From Spirochaetaceae bacterium (lineage in GTDB: Bacteria; Spirochaetota; Spirochaetia; SZUA-6; Bin103), in NCBI GenBank assembly GCA_028821475.1, contig JAPPGB010000173.1, forward strand, positions 1 to 64,000: a stretch of 64,000 nucleotides of DNA, written 5' to 3'. The position numbers were made by a program, and so were the translations under genes. Under the pieces are notes generated by a model. The model was not told the DNA's origin and ran no database searches. It saw nothing but the letters and a program-made list of their open reading frames with translations. Below are positions 18,112 to 26,139 of the stretch, in pieces. Within the stretch, counting starts at the first letter, position 1, and each line of letters starts with the position of its first letter.

Positions 18112-20991
18112 CTACTCTTCGCCGGCGGTTTCCTCGGGCAGCAGCACCACGCGCACGTAGCGGTCGCGGCTGAGGTAGCGCGCTGCCGCGTCGACCACGT
18201 GGTCCAGGGTCAAGGCATCGAGCCGCTCGTCGAAGCCGGGGATCACGGCGAAGTCCTCGCCGCGTTCGACCACCGCCTCGATCTGGCCGAGCCAGAATCC
18301 GTTGCGCCGCAACTGTTCCTCGCGGGCGGCGCCGATCAGCTCCTTGGCCGTGTCCAGGTACTCCTGCTCGCCGCCGCCGACCAGCCAGTCGACGCCGGCA
18401 AACACCTCTTCCAGCAGCTCGTCGGCGCGGGCCGGGTCGCTGCCGAAGTCCACGAACACCCGGTACTCGGGATCGGGAAGCAAAGACGCCGACGCACCGA
18501 CGTGGATCGAGTAGGTGCTGCCCAGTTCCATCTCGATGCGCTCGCGCACCTTCGCCTGCAGCATCTCCTTGAGCGCGGCGATGGCCATCGCCTCCGGCCG
18601 GCTCCAATCCATCTCCCCGGCGAATACCAGCCGGGTGCGGCTGCGCGGTTCGATCCCCATGTACACCGCCTGGTCCACCACCTCCGCGGGCGGGTCGATG
18701 TTCAGGTCCTGCCACCGCTCATCGCGCCCGGCCGCCGGCAGCGCGGCAAGGTAGTTGCTCGCCAGGGTGCGCAGCGAGTCCCAGTCGAACGCGCCGACGA
18801 TGATGAACGTGAAGTCGCCGAAGTCCGCGAACCGCTCCTCGTACACCGCAATCGAGCGCTGCAGGTCCATCTCTTCCAGCACTTCGAGCGTGAACGGCCG
18901 CGAGCGGAAGTGGTCCTGGCTGAGCGCGCTGCGCAAAGTGTCCGCCCACACCGCCTCCGGCTGGGCGCGCCGGTTCTCGATTTGGCTGCGCAGCCGTGAC
19001 GAGTAGGAGGCGTAGTAGGTGGGATCGAGCCGCGGTGCGGTGCCGTAGAGCGTGATGAGCTGAAAGAGCGTCTCCAGGTCATCCGGAGACGCGCTGCCGG
19101 AAAAGCCCTCGAACAGCGCGCCGATGAACGGCTCCGCCGCGGCCGTGTTGCCGGCGAGCAGCTTGTCCAGCGCAACCCGGTCGTGCACGCCGGCGCCGCT
19201 GCCCTCGGCGATGGAGGTGGCCGTGATGGCGGCGATGTAGTCGCCGTCCGCCACCAGCGAGGTGCCGCCGGGGCTGGTCGCCTTCACCAGCACCTCGTCG
19301 TTGCGAAAGTCGGTCTGCTTGGCGATCACGGTGACGCCGTTGGACAGGGTCCAGCGCACGGCGTCGATCGCCGCGATCGATTCCTCGGCCGTGATGCTGC
19401 CCGGCTCCGGGAGATCCGCCATCAGCGGGACGTCGCTGGCCACGTCGTCGTACGGTGCGACCTGCAGGGCGCCGGCTCCTTTCAGCTTGGCGAGCAGCGC
19501 CTGCTCGACCTCGGGGCCGGAGTCGACGGCCTCGGGACCGCTGATCATCGCCACGGTGCTCGCCATCGCGCGCCACGGCTCCGCCAGCCGGTTCACCTCC
19601 TGCAGCGTGATCTCGGGCAGGAGCTGCTGGTGCAACTCGTATTCCGCGTCGATGCCCGGCACCGGCTCGCCTTCCATGTAGTGACGGACGTACTCCTCCA
19701 CCAGCCGCACCGACGGCCGCTGATCGCGTTCCAGCCACGCGCTTTCCATGCTGCGCAGCAGGTTGGCCTTTTCGCGCTCCAGCTCGGTCGCGGTGAACCC
19801 GTGGCGCAGAATGCGCTGCATCTCTTCCAGCACCGTGTCCAGCCCGCGCTCGACACCGTCCTCGTCGACCCGCGCTATGGCGTACAACAGCGCGGTGTTC
19901 GGCACAAACAGCGTCTGCCCCATCCAGGCCCCGATGAACGGCGGGTCGGCGACCTGGGTACGCTCGAACAGCCGGGAGTTGGCCATCATCGCGAACAGCG
20001 ACTGGGTCAGCAGGTGCCGGTAGGTGGCCAGGCTCTGACCGGTCGTCGGCGGCAGCTTGGCGTAGATGCGCAGTACGGTGGAACTCAGCTCCGGGTCGGT
20101 ATTGACCGTCACACGCGGTTCGTCGTGCGGCGGAACCGGATACTCGGGACGCACCGTAGGGGCCTCGTGCCGCGCGGCACGCTCCTGGTACGCCTCGCCC
20201 TCCGGCGGCGGTGCGAAATGGCGGTGGACCAGATTCACCATCTGCTCGGCGTCGAAGTCGCCAACCACGGCCACGGCCATCAGGTCGGGCCGGTACCAGC
20301 GCTCGTAGAAGCCGACCAGGTCCTCCCGGGTGGCCGTCTCGATCACCTCCGGCACGCCGATCGGGAGCCGCACGGAGTAGCGCGAGTCACCGAACAGCAC
20401 GGGAAACTCCAGGTCCCGGATGCGCGCGCCCGCACCGCGCCGGGTGCGCCACTCCTCGAGCACCACGCCGCGCTCCTGCTCCACCTCCTCCGGGTCGAAG
20501 GTGATGGCGAAAGCCCAGTCGCTGAGAATCTCGAACGCGGTCTCGATTACCTCCGGGTCGTCGGTTGGTATCTCGATCTTGTAGACGGTTTCATCGAAGG
20601 AGGTGTGAGCATTCAGGTCGGGGCCGAACTTGGAGCCGATCGACTCCAGGTACTCGATGATCTCGTGACCCGAAAAGCGCTCGGTGCCGTCGAATGCCAT
20701 GTGCTCGACGTAGTGCGCGAGACCGCGTTCGTGTTCTTCCTCCAGGATCGAGCCGGCGCGTATGGCCAGCCGGAGCTGTGCGCGGTTGAGCGGTTCGCGG
20801 TTTTCCTTGACGTACCAGGTGAGGCCGTTGCTGAGCGTGCCGTGGTGCGCCTCCGGATCGAACGGAAGGTCACCCTCCGCCGCCTGAGCCCAGGACAACG
20901 ACGCGAATACCAAGAGGATCAGAACGGCGGCAGCCGGGATCACGCACGTTCGGATCCCCGCACCTGCTGGACGTACCGAATGGGAATACAT
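18112..20991 (-). CDS. M16 family zinc metallopeptidase (insulinase/PqqL-like)
   Basis: 959-residue exported peptidase. The signal sequence (CVIPAAAVLILLVFASLSWAQA, residues 16-37) ends at a probable AQA cleavage site. The inverted zinc motif HxxEH is at 93-97 (HYVEHMAF), with the distal Glu expected about 75 residues later in the helix ETVYKIEIP...ETAFEILSDWA. Two M16 halves are visible, the second beginning near DAVRWTLSNGVTVIAKQTDF. Length matches single-chain periplasmic M16 proteases such as PqqL. It lies 68 bp upstream of the glycoside-hydrolase-like gene on the same strand, but a functional link is not evident. Confidence 0.88.
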   Translation of the reverse strand: MYSHSVRPAGAGIRTCVIPAAAVLILLVFASLSWAQAAEGDLPFDPEAHHGTLSNGLTWYVKENREPLNRAQLRLAIRAGSILEEEHERGLAHYVEHMAFDGTERFSGHEIIEYLESIGSKFGPDLNAHTSFDETVYKIEIPTDDPEVIETAFEILSDWAFAITFDPEEVEQERGVVLEEWRTRRGAGARIRDLEFPVLFGDSRYSVRLPIGVPEVIETATREDLVGFYERWYRPDLMAVAVVGDFDAEQMVNLVHRHFAPPPEGEAYQERAARHEAPTVRPEYPVPPHDEPRVTVNTDPELSSTVLRIYAKLPPTTGQSLATYRHLLTQSLFAMMANSRLFERTQVADPPFIGAWMGQTLFVPNTALLYAIARVDEDGVERGLDTVLEEMQRILRHGFTATELEREKANLLRSMESAWLERDQRPSVRLVEEYVRHYMEGEPVPGIDAEYELHQQLLPEITLQEVNRLAEPWRAMASTVAMISGPEAVDSGPEVEQALLAKLKGAGALQVAPYDDVASDVPLMADLPEPGSITAEESIAAIDAVRWTLSNGVTVIAKQTDFRNDEVLVKATSPGGTSLVADGDYIAAITATSIAEGSGAGVHDRVALDKLLAGNTAAAEPFIGALFEGFSGSASPDDLETLFQLITLYGTAPRLDPTYYASYSSRLRSQIENRRAQPEAVWADTLRSALSQDHFRSRPFTLEVLEEMDLQRSIAVYEERFADFGDFTFIIVGAFDWDSLRTLASNYLAALPAAGRDERWQDLNIDPPAEVVDQAVYMGIEPRSRTRLVFAGEMDWSRPEAMAIAALKEMLQAKVRERIEMELGSTYSIHVGASASLLPDPEYRVFVDFGSDPARADELLEEVFAGVDWLVGGGEQEYLDTAKELIGAAREEQLRRNGFWLGQIEAVVERGEDFAVIPGFDERLDALTLDHVVDAAARYLSRDRYVRVVLLPEETAGEE

Positions 20992-21073
20992 GAACAGAAA
21001 GATACCGGTTGCCTCGTGTTAAGGGCACGCGCGGTTTCTTAATTTCGCGCAACGTGAAGGCGGGCTGTTGCGG

Positions 21074-21535
21074 CTAGAGGCGGAGTTCCTCCTCGGTCGG
21101 GACCGGGTACAGGTCGATGCCGAGAGACACGGCGTTGCGGCGTATCGGCTTGGCGAGCGCCACCATGGCGAGCTCGGTTACCAGGCTGCGTGCGATCAGC
21201 GCCGTGGACAGGTGGATCGCGTCGGGGGTGCGCAGCGGCTCGCGTGGGAACGGGCGGCGCGCCCGGTCGATCACCTGGGGGTCGATGGTGAAGATCGTCC
21301 AATGCTCGGCTACCTGGTTGAGCGCGTCGCGGGTCTGGGCCACCCGCGCCAGGCTGAACACGCCCCGCTCCTGGCCGCGATGCAGTACGCGTTCGCACTC
21401 GACCAGCGCCAGGTCGGAGGTCAGAACCAGCTCCGCCGCCTGCAGCCGGAAGCGTATCTCATCGCCGCCGTCTTCTCCCATGAGCCAGGCCAGGATTGCG
21501 CTCGACTCGGCGTAAATGTTCGCGGGTTTGCTCAT
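21074..21535 (-). CDS. PIN-domain toxin (VapC-like)
   Basis: 153-residue putative Mg-dependent RNase toxin. The acidic residues expected in PIN domains are seen: E10 in IYAESSAILAW (replacing the usual Asp), E47 in LVECERVL, D113-type acid in LRTPDAIHLSTALIA, and a late acidic residue. The ATG overlaps the antitoxin stop by 4 bp (ATGA), the standard coupled arrangement. Unlike the second pair at 52 kb it follows a Phd-like rather than an AbrB-like antitoxin. Confidence 0.83.
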   Translation of the reverse strand: MSKPANIYAESSAILAWLMGEDGGDEIRFRLQAAELVLTSDLALVECERVLHRGQERGVFSLARVAQTRDALNQVAEHWTIFTIDPQVIDRARRPFPREPLRTPDAIHLSTALIARSLVTELAMVALAKPIRRNAVSLGIDLYPVPTEEELRL

Positions 21536-21822
21536 AGCAGGCCGCGTTCGTCGTCGAGCAGACGCTGCGTGCTGTCGCGGGCTAGCGAACGCTGCACACG
21601 CGGGTAGGAAACGGCCACGTTCGGCGCACCGAGACGGGCTCGACCGGCGCGGGCATGACGAATCAGACCAGCATATTCGGCCCCGCGCGGAACGCCGGTT
21701 GGCTGGCGCAATTCGGCGACCACCCGGCCGCGGTCGGTGACCAGAAACTCTTCGCCGCGGCGGACTCGGCGGACGTACTCGCTGAGCCGGTTTTTCAACT
21801 CACGGATACCAACAGAAGTCAC
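21532..21822 (-). CDS. Phd/YefM-family antitoxin
   Basis: Starting at GTG 21822 it gives VTSVGIRELKNRLSEYVRRV, the classic Phd N-terminus, followed by GEEFLVTDRGRVVAELRQP and a C-terminal toxin-binding tail (96 residues). An ATG at 21852 in the same frame would add ten residues, but those codons coincide with a palindrome (21828-21840) that looks like the operator, so the downstream GTG is preferred. It neutralises the PIN toxin encoded immediately downstream and probably autorepresses the operon. Confidence 0.8.
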   Translation of the reverse strand: MTSVGIRELKNRLSEYVRRVRRGEEFLVTDRGRVVAELRQPTGVPRGAEYAGLIRHARAGRARLGAPNVAVSYPRVQRSLARDSTQRLLDDERGLL

Positions 21823-21827
21823 GGTGG

Positions 21828-21840
21828 CTACAATTTGTAG
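21828..21840. promoter_or_regulatory. Palindrome at the antitoxin start (autoregulatory operator candidate)
   Basis: CTACAATTTGTAG is an inverted repeat with 6-bp arms around one central base. It is followed after three bases by a half-site-like ATGTAG. Position directly before the antitoxin coding region fits Phd-type autorepression. Confidence 0.5.
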
Positions 21841-22046
21841 CAATGTAGGCACATCTGTCTACGGCACGGCGCGATTTTTTGTGCGTTTCGTGTACTTTTT
21901 GTCGTGAGCCCCGAATTATTTGGCGATCCGCTTGCGGGCTGACCATGCAACGGTTACAAGGGGCGGGCGGGCAACTCGGGGATGCAGAAGGCGATTGCAA
22001 TTCAGGTGCGCGCGGTCACGCCCCGGACACGGGTTCGAGGCACGTT

Positions 22047-23618
22047 ATGACTGCGCAATACCTGGTCGGTGTCGACCTCGGGACCAGCGTGGTGAAGGCC
22101 GGGCTGTACGACGCGGGAGGCCGGCTGGTGGCGCAGGCGGCCCGTCCGGCGCCGTTGCGGCAGCCGGCCCCTGGGGTGGCGGAACAGGACGGCGACGAAT
22201 TCCTGGCCGCCGCGGCGGCTTCCGTTCAGGAGGTCGTTGGCGAGGCGGGGGCCGCGCCGACGCAGGTTGCGGGGATCGCATTCGACGGGCAGATGGGTGG
22301 CGCCATGGCGGTGGACGCGCGGTTTCGGGCCCTGACGCCCTGGTACCCATCCGGGCTCGATGGACGCTACCTGCCGCACCAGCGGGAGCTTGCCGCGCGT
22401 GCCGGAACACACCTGATCAAGTTGTGCGGCGACCTGCCGATCATGTCGCCGCGCATGTTGTGGTGGCGCGAGCAGTCTCCGGATCTGTACCGCGGCATCG
22501 CCAAGGTGGTGACGCTGGCCGGCTACGTCGCCGGGCGCATGGCCGGGCTGCACGCCGACCGGGCGTTCGTCGACGCCTCCTACCTCACCTGGGTGGGGCT
22601 GGGCGACACGGCGCGCCACCGCTGGTCGGCGGAACTGGCGGACATCACCGGCCTCGGCGGCGGCGGCCTCGCCAGGATGCCGCGCATCGTGCCGGCGACC
22701 GCGGTGGTGGGACAACTGTCGCGAGAGGCGGCGGCCGCCTGCGGTCTCTCGGCGGGGGTGCCGGTCGTGGCCGGTGCCGGCGACCAGGCGGCCGGGTTCG
22801 TGGGCGCCGGCCTGGTCGAGCCCGGCCAGCTCATCGACGTGGCCGGCACGTTCCCGGTATTCGGGATCTGCTCGCGGCGCTACTTCGCCGACCTGCAAAC
22901 GCGCATGCTCAAGCCGATCGCCAGTCCGCTCGGCGGCGGTGCCTGGTACTCGATGATGTACATCAACGGCGGCGGCCTGACCCACCGCTGGTTCGCCGAG
23001 CAGTTCGCCGGCGCCGGAGGCGAGGCCGGGGCCGCCGCGGGCGGCGCGGCGTTCGCGGCGCTGGACGCGGCGGCGGAGCACGTGGCGCCGGGCTCCGACG
23101 GTCTGCTGTGCGTGCCGCACCTGATGGGCCGGGCGTGTCCGAACGAGCCCGACGTGCGCGGCGCGTGGGTCGGGTTCACCTGGACGCACGGGCCGGCGCA
23201 CTTCTACCGCGCCCTGCTGGAGTCGGTCGCCTACGAGTATGCCCTGGCGTGCCGGGCGCTACGCGCGGCGGCGCCCGACATTACGCTGGGGGAGGTGCGG
23301 GTGACCGGCGGCGGCGCCGCGAGCGGCCTGTGGAACCGGATCAAGGCCGACGTGCTCGGCCTGCCCTACGTGCGCCTCGCGGTGCCGGACGCCTCCACCC
23401 TGGGCAGCGCGATCCTGGCCGGACACGCGGTCGGGCTGATCCCGGACATGGCGGCCGTGGCCCGCCGCGCTGCGCGGCCGGGTCCTCGTCTCCTGCCCGA
23501 CGCCGCCGCCCACCGCCGCTACCGTGCCGCCGTGGACGCCTACCGCGCGGCGCTGCGTCACCTCGGCGGAGCTTACGCCGCCCTGGCCGACCTTCGTGCC
23601 GCGGAGGCCGGGCGCTGA
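22047..23618 (+). CDS. FGGY-family carbohydrate kinase (xylulokinase-like)
   Basis: 523-residue sugar kinase. The N-terminal phosphate loop YLVGVDLGTSVVKAGLYD (residues 5-22), the substrate-region QMGGAMAVDARFRALTPW, the adenosine motif PVVAGAGDQAAGFVGAGLV and the C-terminal VTGGGAASGLWNRIKADVLGLP place it in the FGGY family near xylulokinases. ATG 22047 follows GAGG at 6 nt; frames open from 21879 are not needed. A sulfatase gene lies downstream, so it may act in breakdown of sulfated or pentose-containing glycans. The precise sugar is not determined. Confidence 0.87.
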   Translation: MTAQYLVGVDLGTSVVKAGLYDAGGRLVAQAARPAPLRQPAPGVAEQDGDEFLAAAAASVQEVVGEAGAAPTQVAGIAFDGQMGGAMAVDARFRALTPWYPSGLDGRYLPHQRELAARAGTHLIKLCGDLPIMSPRMLWWREQSPDLYRGIAKVVTLAGYVAGRMAGLHADRAFVDASYLTWVGLGDTARHRWSAELADITGLGGGGLARMPRIVPATAVVGQLSREAAAACGLSAGVPVVAGAGDQAAGFVGAGLVEPGQLIDVAGTFPVFGICSRRYFADLQTRMLKPIASPLGGGAWYSMMYINGGGLTHRWFAEQFAGAGGEAGAAAGGAAFAALDAAAEHVAPGSDGLLCVPHLMGRACPNEPDVRGAWVGFTWTHGPAHFYRALLESVAYEYALACRALRAAAPDITLGEVRVTGGGAASGLWNRIKADVLGLPYVRLAVPDASTLGSAILAGHAVGLIPDMAAVARRAARPGPRLLPDAAAHRRYRAAVDAYRAALRHLGGAYAALADLRAAEAGR

Positions 23619-23994
23619 CTGGGCGAGGCGGTCGGGGCGGCTTGGCAGCCCGTGGCGGAACTCCGCGGCCTGGGCCGAACGAGGGTCCGCCGCCGGGCGC
23701 TGCTTGGGGATCGTCAGCATCGTCTTCCATGTCGCGGAGTGGCCGTGCAGGCTCAGGCGGCGCTGCCTCCGGGCCGGCTGCGCCGTTCCGCTCCCCCTGG
23801 CCGACACGCTCGCTCGGCGCGCGGTGCCCGCTCCACGCCCGCGCCGCTCCCGGTCGACGGCGGGTCCGGTTACCGGCGGAAGCAGGTCGCACGTTCCGCC
23901 GTAGCGGCGACGGACCAGGCCGTGCTCGATCCGCACGACTCCTCCACCGCCGCGGCGGCTGGCAGCAGGCCGCGGCTTTGCGCACACTGCGGGT
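23619..23994. other. Intergenic region with a short dispersed-repeat core
   Basis: The 376 bp between the kinase and the sulfatase show no convincing gene. At 23715-23744 lies CAGCATCGTCTTCCATGTCG and following bases, matching the core of the dispersed repeat found at 25984-26070 and 59593-59679. The rest is GC-rich with only low-complexity open frames. Confidence 0.5.
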
Positions 23995-25383
23995 ATGAGT
24001 CGACCCAACATCATCCTGTTCCTGACCGACCAACTTCGGCAGGACGCCCTGGGGTGCTACGGCAACGCGATCTGCCGGACGCCGAACCTGGATCGCCTGG
24101 CGGCGCAGGGCACCGTCTTCGACTACGCCTACACCACCTCGCCGGTATGCTCGCCGGCGCGCGCCTCCCTGCTGACCGGGCTGTATCCTCACAACCACGG
24201 GGTCATGATCAACACCCACATCGGGCCGGCGTGGTGCCGCGGGTTGTCGCCGGAGCTCCCCACCTTCTCGAGACTGCTGCGCGACGGTGGCTACGCGCTC
24301 GACTACGTCGGCAAGTGGCACGTGCACCAGGATCGGGGGCCGGAAGAGTACGGGTTCCACCGCTACGGCACGCCGGAGGCGGTGCGCCGAGGCAAGCCGG
24401 AGACCATGGTGTACATCGACTTCCCAGGCGGTAGGCAGGCGGTGTGCGGCGTGCTCGACGCGCCCCGGGAGCAGTCCTTTTCGTGGCGCTGCACCGACGA
24501 AGGCATCGCCTTCATCCGCGAGCGGGCGGCCGGCGAGCAGCCGTTCTTCCTGCGCATCGACTGCACCGCTCCCCACTTCGCCAACATCGTCCCGGAGCCG
24601 TTCGCGTCGCTGCACGACCCGGACGCCATTCCGCCGTGGCCCAACTTCGACGAGTCGTTCGCCGGCAAGCCCGCCGCCCACCTGCGCAAGCACCGCGAGT
24701 GGCACCTGGAAGACAAGGACTGGACCTGGTGGCGGCAGGCGGTGGCCAGGTACTACGGCGACGTGGCGCTGCTCGATGCCTGCCTGGGCCGGGTGGTGGC
24801 GGCGGTCGAGGAGAGCGGCATCGCGGACGACACGGTGATCATGTTCGCCACCGACCACGGCGACTCGATGGGCAGCCACAAGCACTTCGAGAAGGCCGGC
24901 ACGATGTACGAGGAGGTGTTCCGGATTCCGCTGATCGTCAAGGCACCCGGTGTTCCGGCGCAGCGCAACGACCACTTCGTCCGCCTGATGGACCTGATGC
25001 CCACCATCGTCGAGCTCGCCGGCATCGAACCGCCGGATGGCATCGACGCGTCGAGCCTGCTGCCGCTGTTGCAGGGCGAGGTTCCGTCAACGTGGCCGGA
25101 CAGCGTGTACTGTGAGCAGCACGGCGAGGTATGGGGTTACCAGACGCAGCGCATGGTCAGAACGCACGACTGGAAGTACGTGTACAACGCTCACGACATC
25201 GACGAGCTGTACGACGTGCGCAACGATCCCTGGGAGATGCACAACCGGATTGACGATCCGGCGGCACGCGCCGCGCAGCAGGAGATGAAGGGCCGCCTGC
25301 TCGGCTGGAACGACGCCACCGGCGACCAGTTGCAATGGAACTGGGTACGCTGGAACTTCCCGGACCCGATCCCCCCGCGATAG
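23995..25383 (+). CDS. Type I sulfatase / alkaline-phosphatase superfamily
   Basis: 462 residues. NIILFLTDQLRQDALGCYGN (5-24) provides the first metal-binding Asp. VCSPARASLLTGLYPHNHG (51 onward) contains C52-x-P-x-R56, the sequence converted to formylglycine in type I sulfatases. ATDHGDSMGSHKHFEKAGTMYEE supplies later metal ligands and GKWHVHQ the active-site lysine. No signal peptide is evident, so it appears cytoplasmic, in line with imported sulfated sugars being desulfated inside. An anaerobic or aerobic sulfatase-maturing enzyme is not in the window. Confidence 0.88.
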   Translation: MSRPNIILFLTDQLRQDALGCYGNAICRTPNLDRLAAQGTVFDYAYTTSPVCSPARASLLTGLYPHNHGVMINTHIGPAWCRGLSPELPTFSRLLRDGGYALDYVGKWHVHQDRGPEEYGFHRYGTPEAVRRGKPETMVYIDFPGGRQAVCGVLDAPREQSFSWRCTDEGIAFIRERAAGEQPFFLRIDCTAPHFANIVPEPFASLHDPDAIPPWPNFDESFAGKPAAHLRKHREWHLEDKDWTWWRQAVARYYGDVALLDACLGRVVAAVEESGIADDTVIMFATDHGDSMGSHKHFEKAGTMYEEVFRIPLIVKAPGVPAQRNDHFVRLMDLMPTIVELAGIEPPDGIDASSLLPLLQGEVPSTWPDSVYCEQHGEVWGYQTQRMVRTHDWKYVYNAHDIDELYDVRNDPWEMHNRIDDPAARAAQQEMKGRLLGWNDATGDQLQWNWVRWNFPDPIPPR

Positions 25384-25419
25384 TCGGCCTGCCGGCCTCG
25401 GCGACGGTTGCCCACGCGC

Positions 25420-25719
25420 TCATCGGAGAGGCTGCGGCCGTGGGCTGGCGACCGGGCCGAAGCGTTGCGCCGAGCGCGCCCGGGCCTTTGCGGCCTCCAA
25501 CTCGCGGTTGCGCGGCGGGGCGCTGGTGACCAGCGTGTCGAGCAGGCGCGCTGTGGCAGAGGCTACTTCGTCCACCGCCCGCAGGAACGCAGCTTCGTTT
25601 GCGCGCGACGGCTTGCTGGCGCCGGACACCTTGCGCACGTACTGCAGCGCGGCGGCGCGCATCTCCTCGCGCGTGGCCGGCGGTGCGAAATTGTGCAGAG
25701 GACGAATGTTGCGGCACAT
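25420..25719 (-). CDS. DUF2277 family protein
   Basis: 99 residues beginning MCRNIRPLHNFAPPATREEM, with AALQYVRKVSGASKP, NEAAFLRAVDEVASATARLL and LDTLVTSAPPRNRELEAAKA. This is the full conserved pattern of DUF2277, a small family of unknown function. ATG 25719 is chosen because the family begins MCRNI; a frame to 25785 is open but unsupported, and ATG 25731 is a close alternative. It is convergent with the sulfatase gene. Confidence 0.85.
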   Translation of the reverse strand: MCRNIRPLHNFAPPATREEMRAAALQYVRKVSGASKPSRANEAAFLRAVDEVASATARLLDTLVTSAPPRNRELEAAKARARSAQRFGPVASPRPQPLR

Positions 25720-25983
25720 GACGGGTGGCATTGTAGACGAGTTCCGGCGGCAGCCGCGAGCCCGTACCGGCACCGCGCACTCCATGGAGCAATCCGGCTC
25801 GGAGGCGAATCAGCAGTGGGTCGACGGTGTGCGCCCAGGGCGACGAGCCGCCACGGGCTGTCGAAGCGGGCGCCGGAGCAGACGCGAATCTTGCACGCCG
25901 CACCGTCCCGCGCGGGCGGTACCGGCGGCGGTTGCCGCCCAATCCGATCGGCGGCCGGGTTCATGATGGCTTGCTCTATTGCC

Positions 25984-26070
25984 TGGTCCGAAAAAGGCGT
26001 CCGGCGTGCGATGCCCGTGCATCGGTATTCATCGTCTTCCAGGTCACGGAGTGACCTCGCCGACTCACGA
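25984..26070 (-). repeat. Dispersed ~87-bp repeat with paired stem-loops, copy A
   Basis: On the minus strand this copy reads TCGTGAGTC ... GGTCACTCCGTGACC ... GACGATGAATACCGATGC ... CGGACCA. It contains two perfect hairpins, GGTCAC-TCC-GTGACC and CGATGC-ACGG-GCATCG. A copy about 80% identical by eye lies at 59593-59679, and a core fragment at 23715-23744. It sits between DUF2277 and the cassette-2 binding-protein gene. Confidence 0.75.
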
Positions 26071-26139
26071 AAATCTAACTTGTGTTCCTTGCCACCGTGC
26101 GCTAATCTGCCGCCACCAACATCCGTGAGGAGGAATCGA

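Noticed and set aside
22020-22045. T-loop-like GGTTCGA, suggesting a tRNA gene
   Set aside because: No acceptor or anticodon stems can be formed around it; the same holds for GGTTTGAATCC near 40940.
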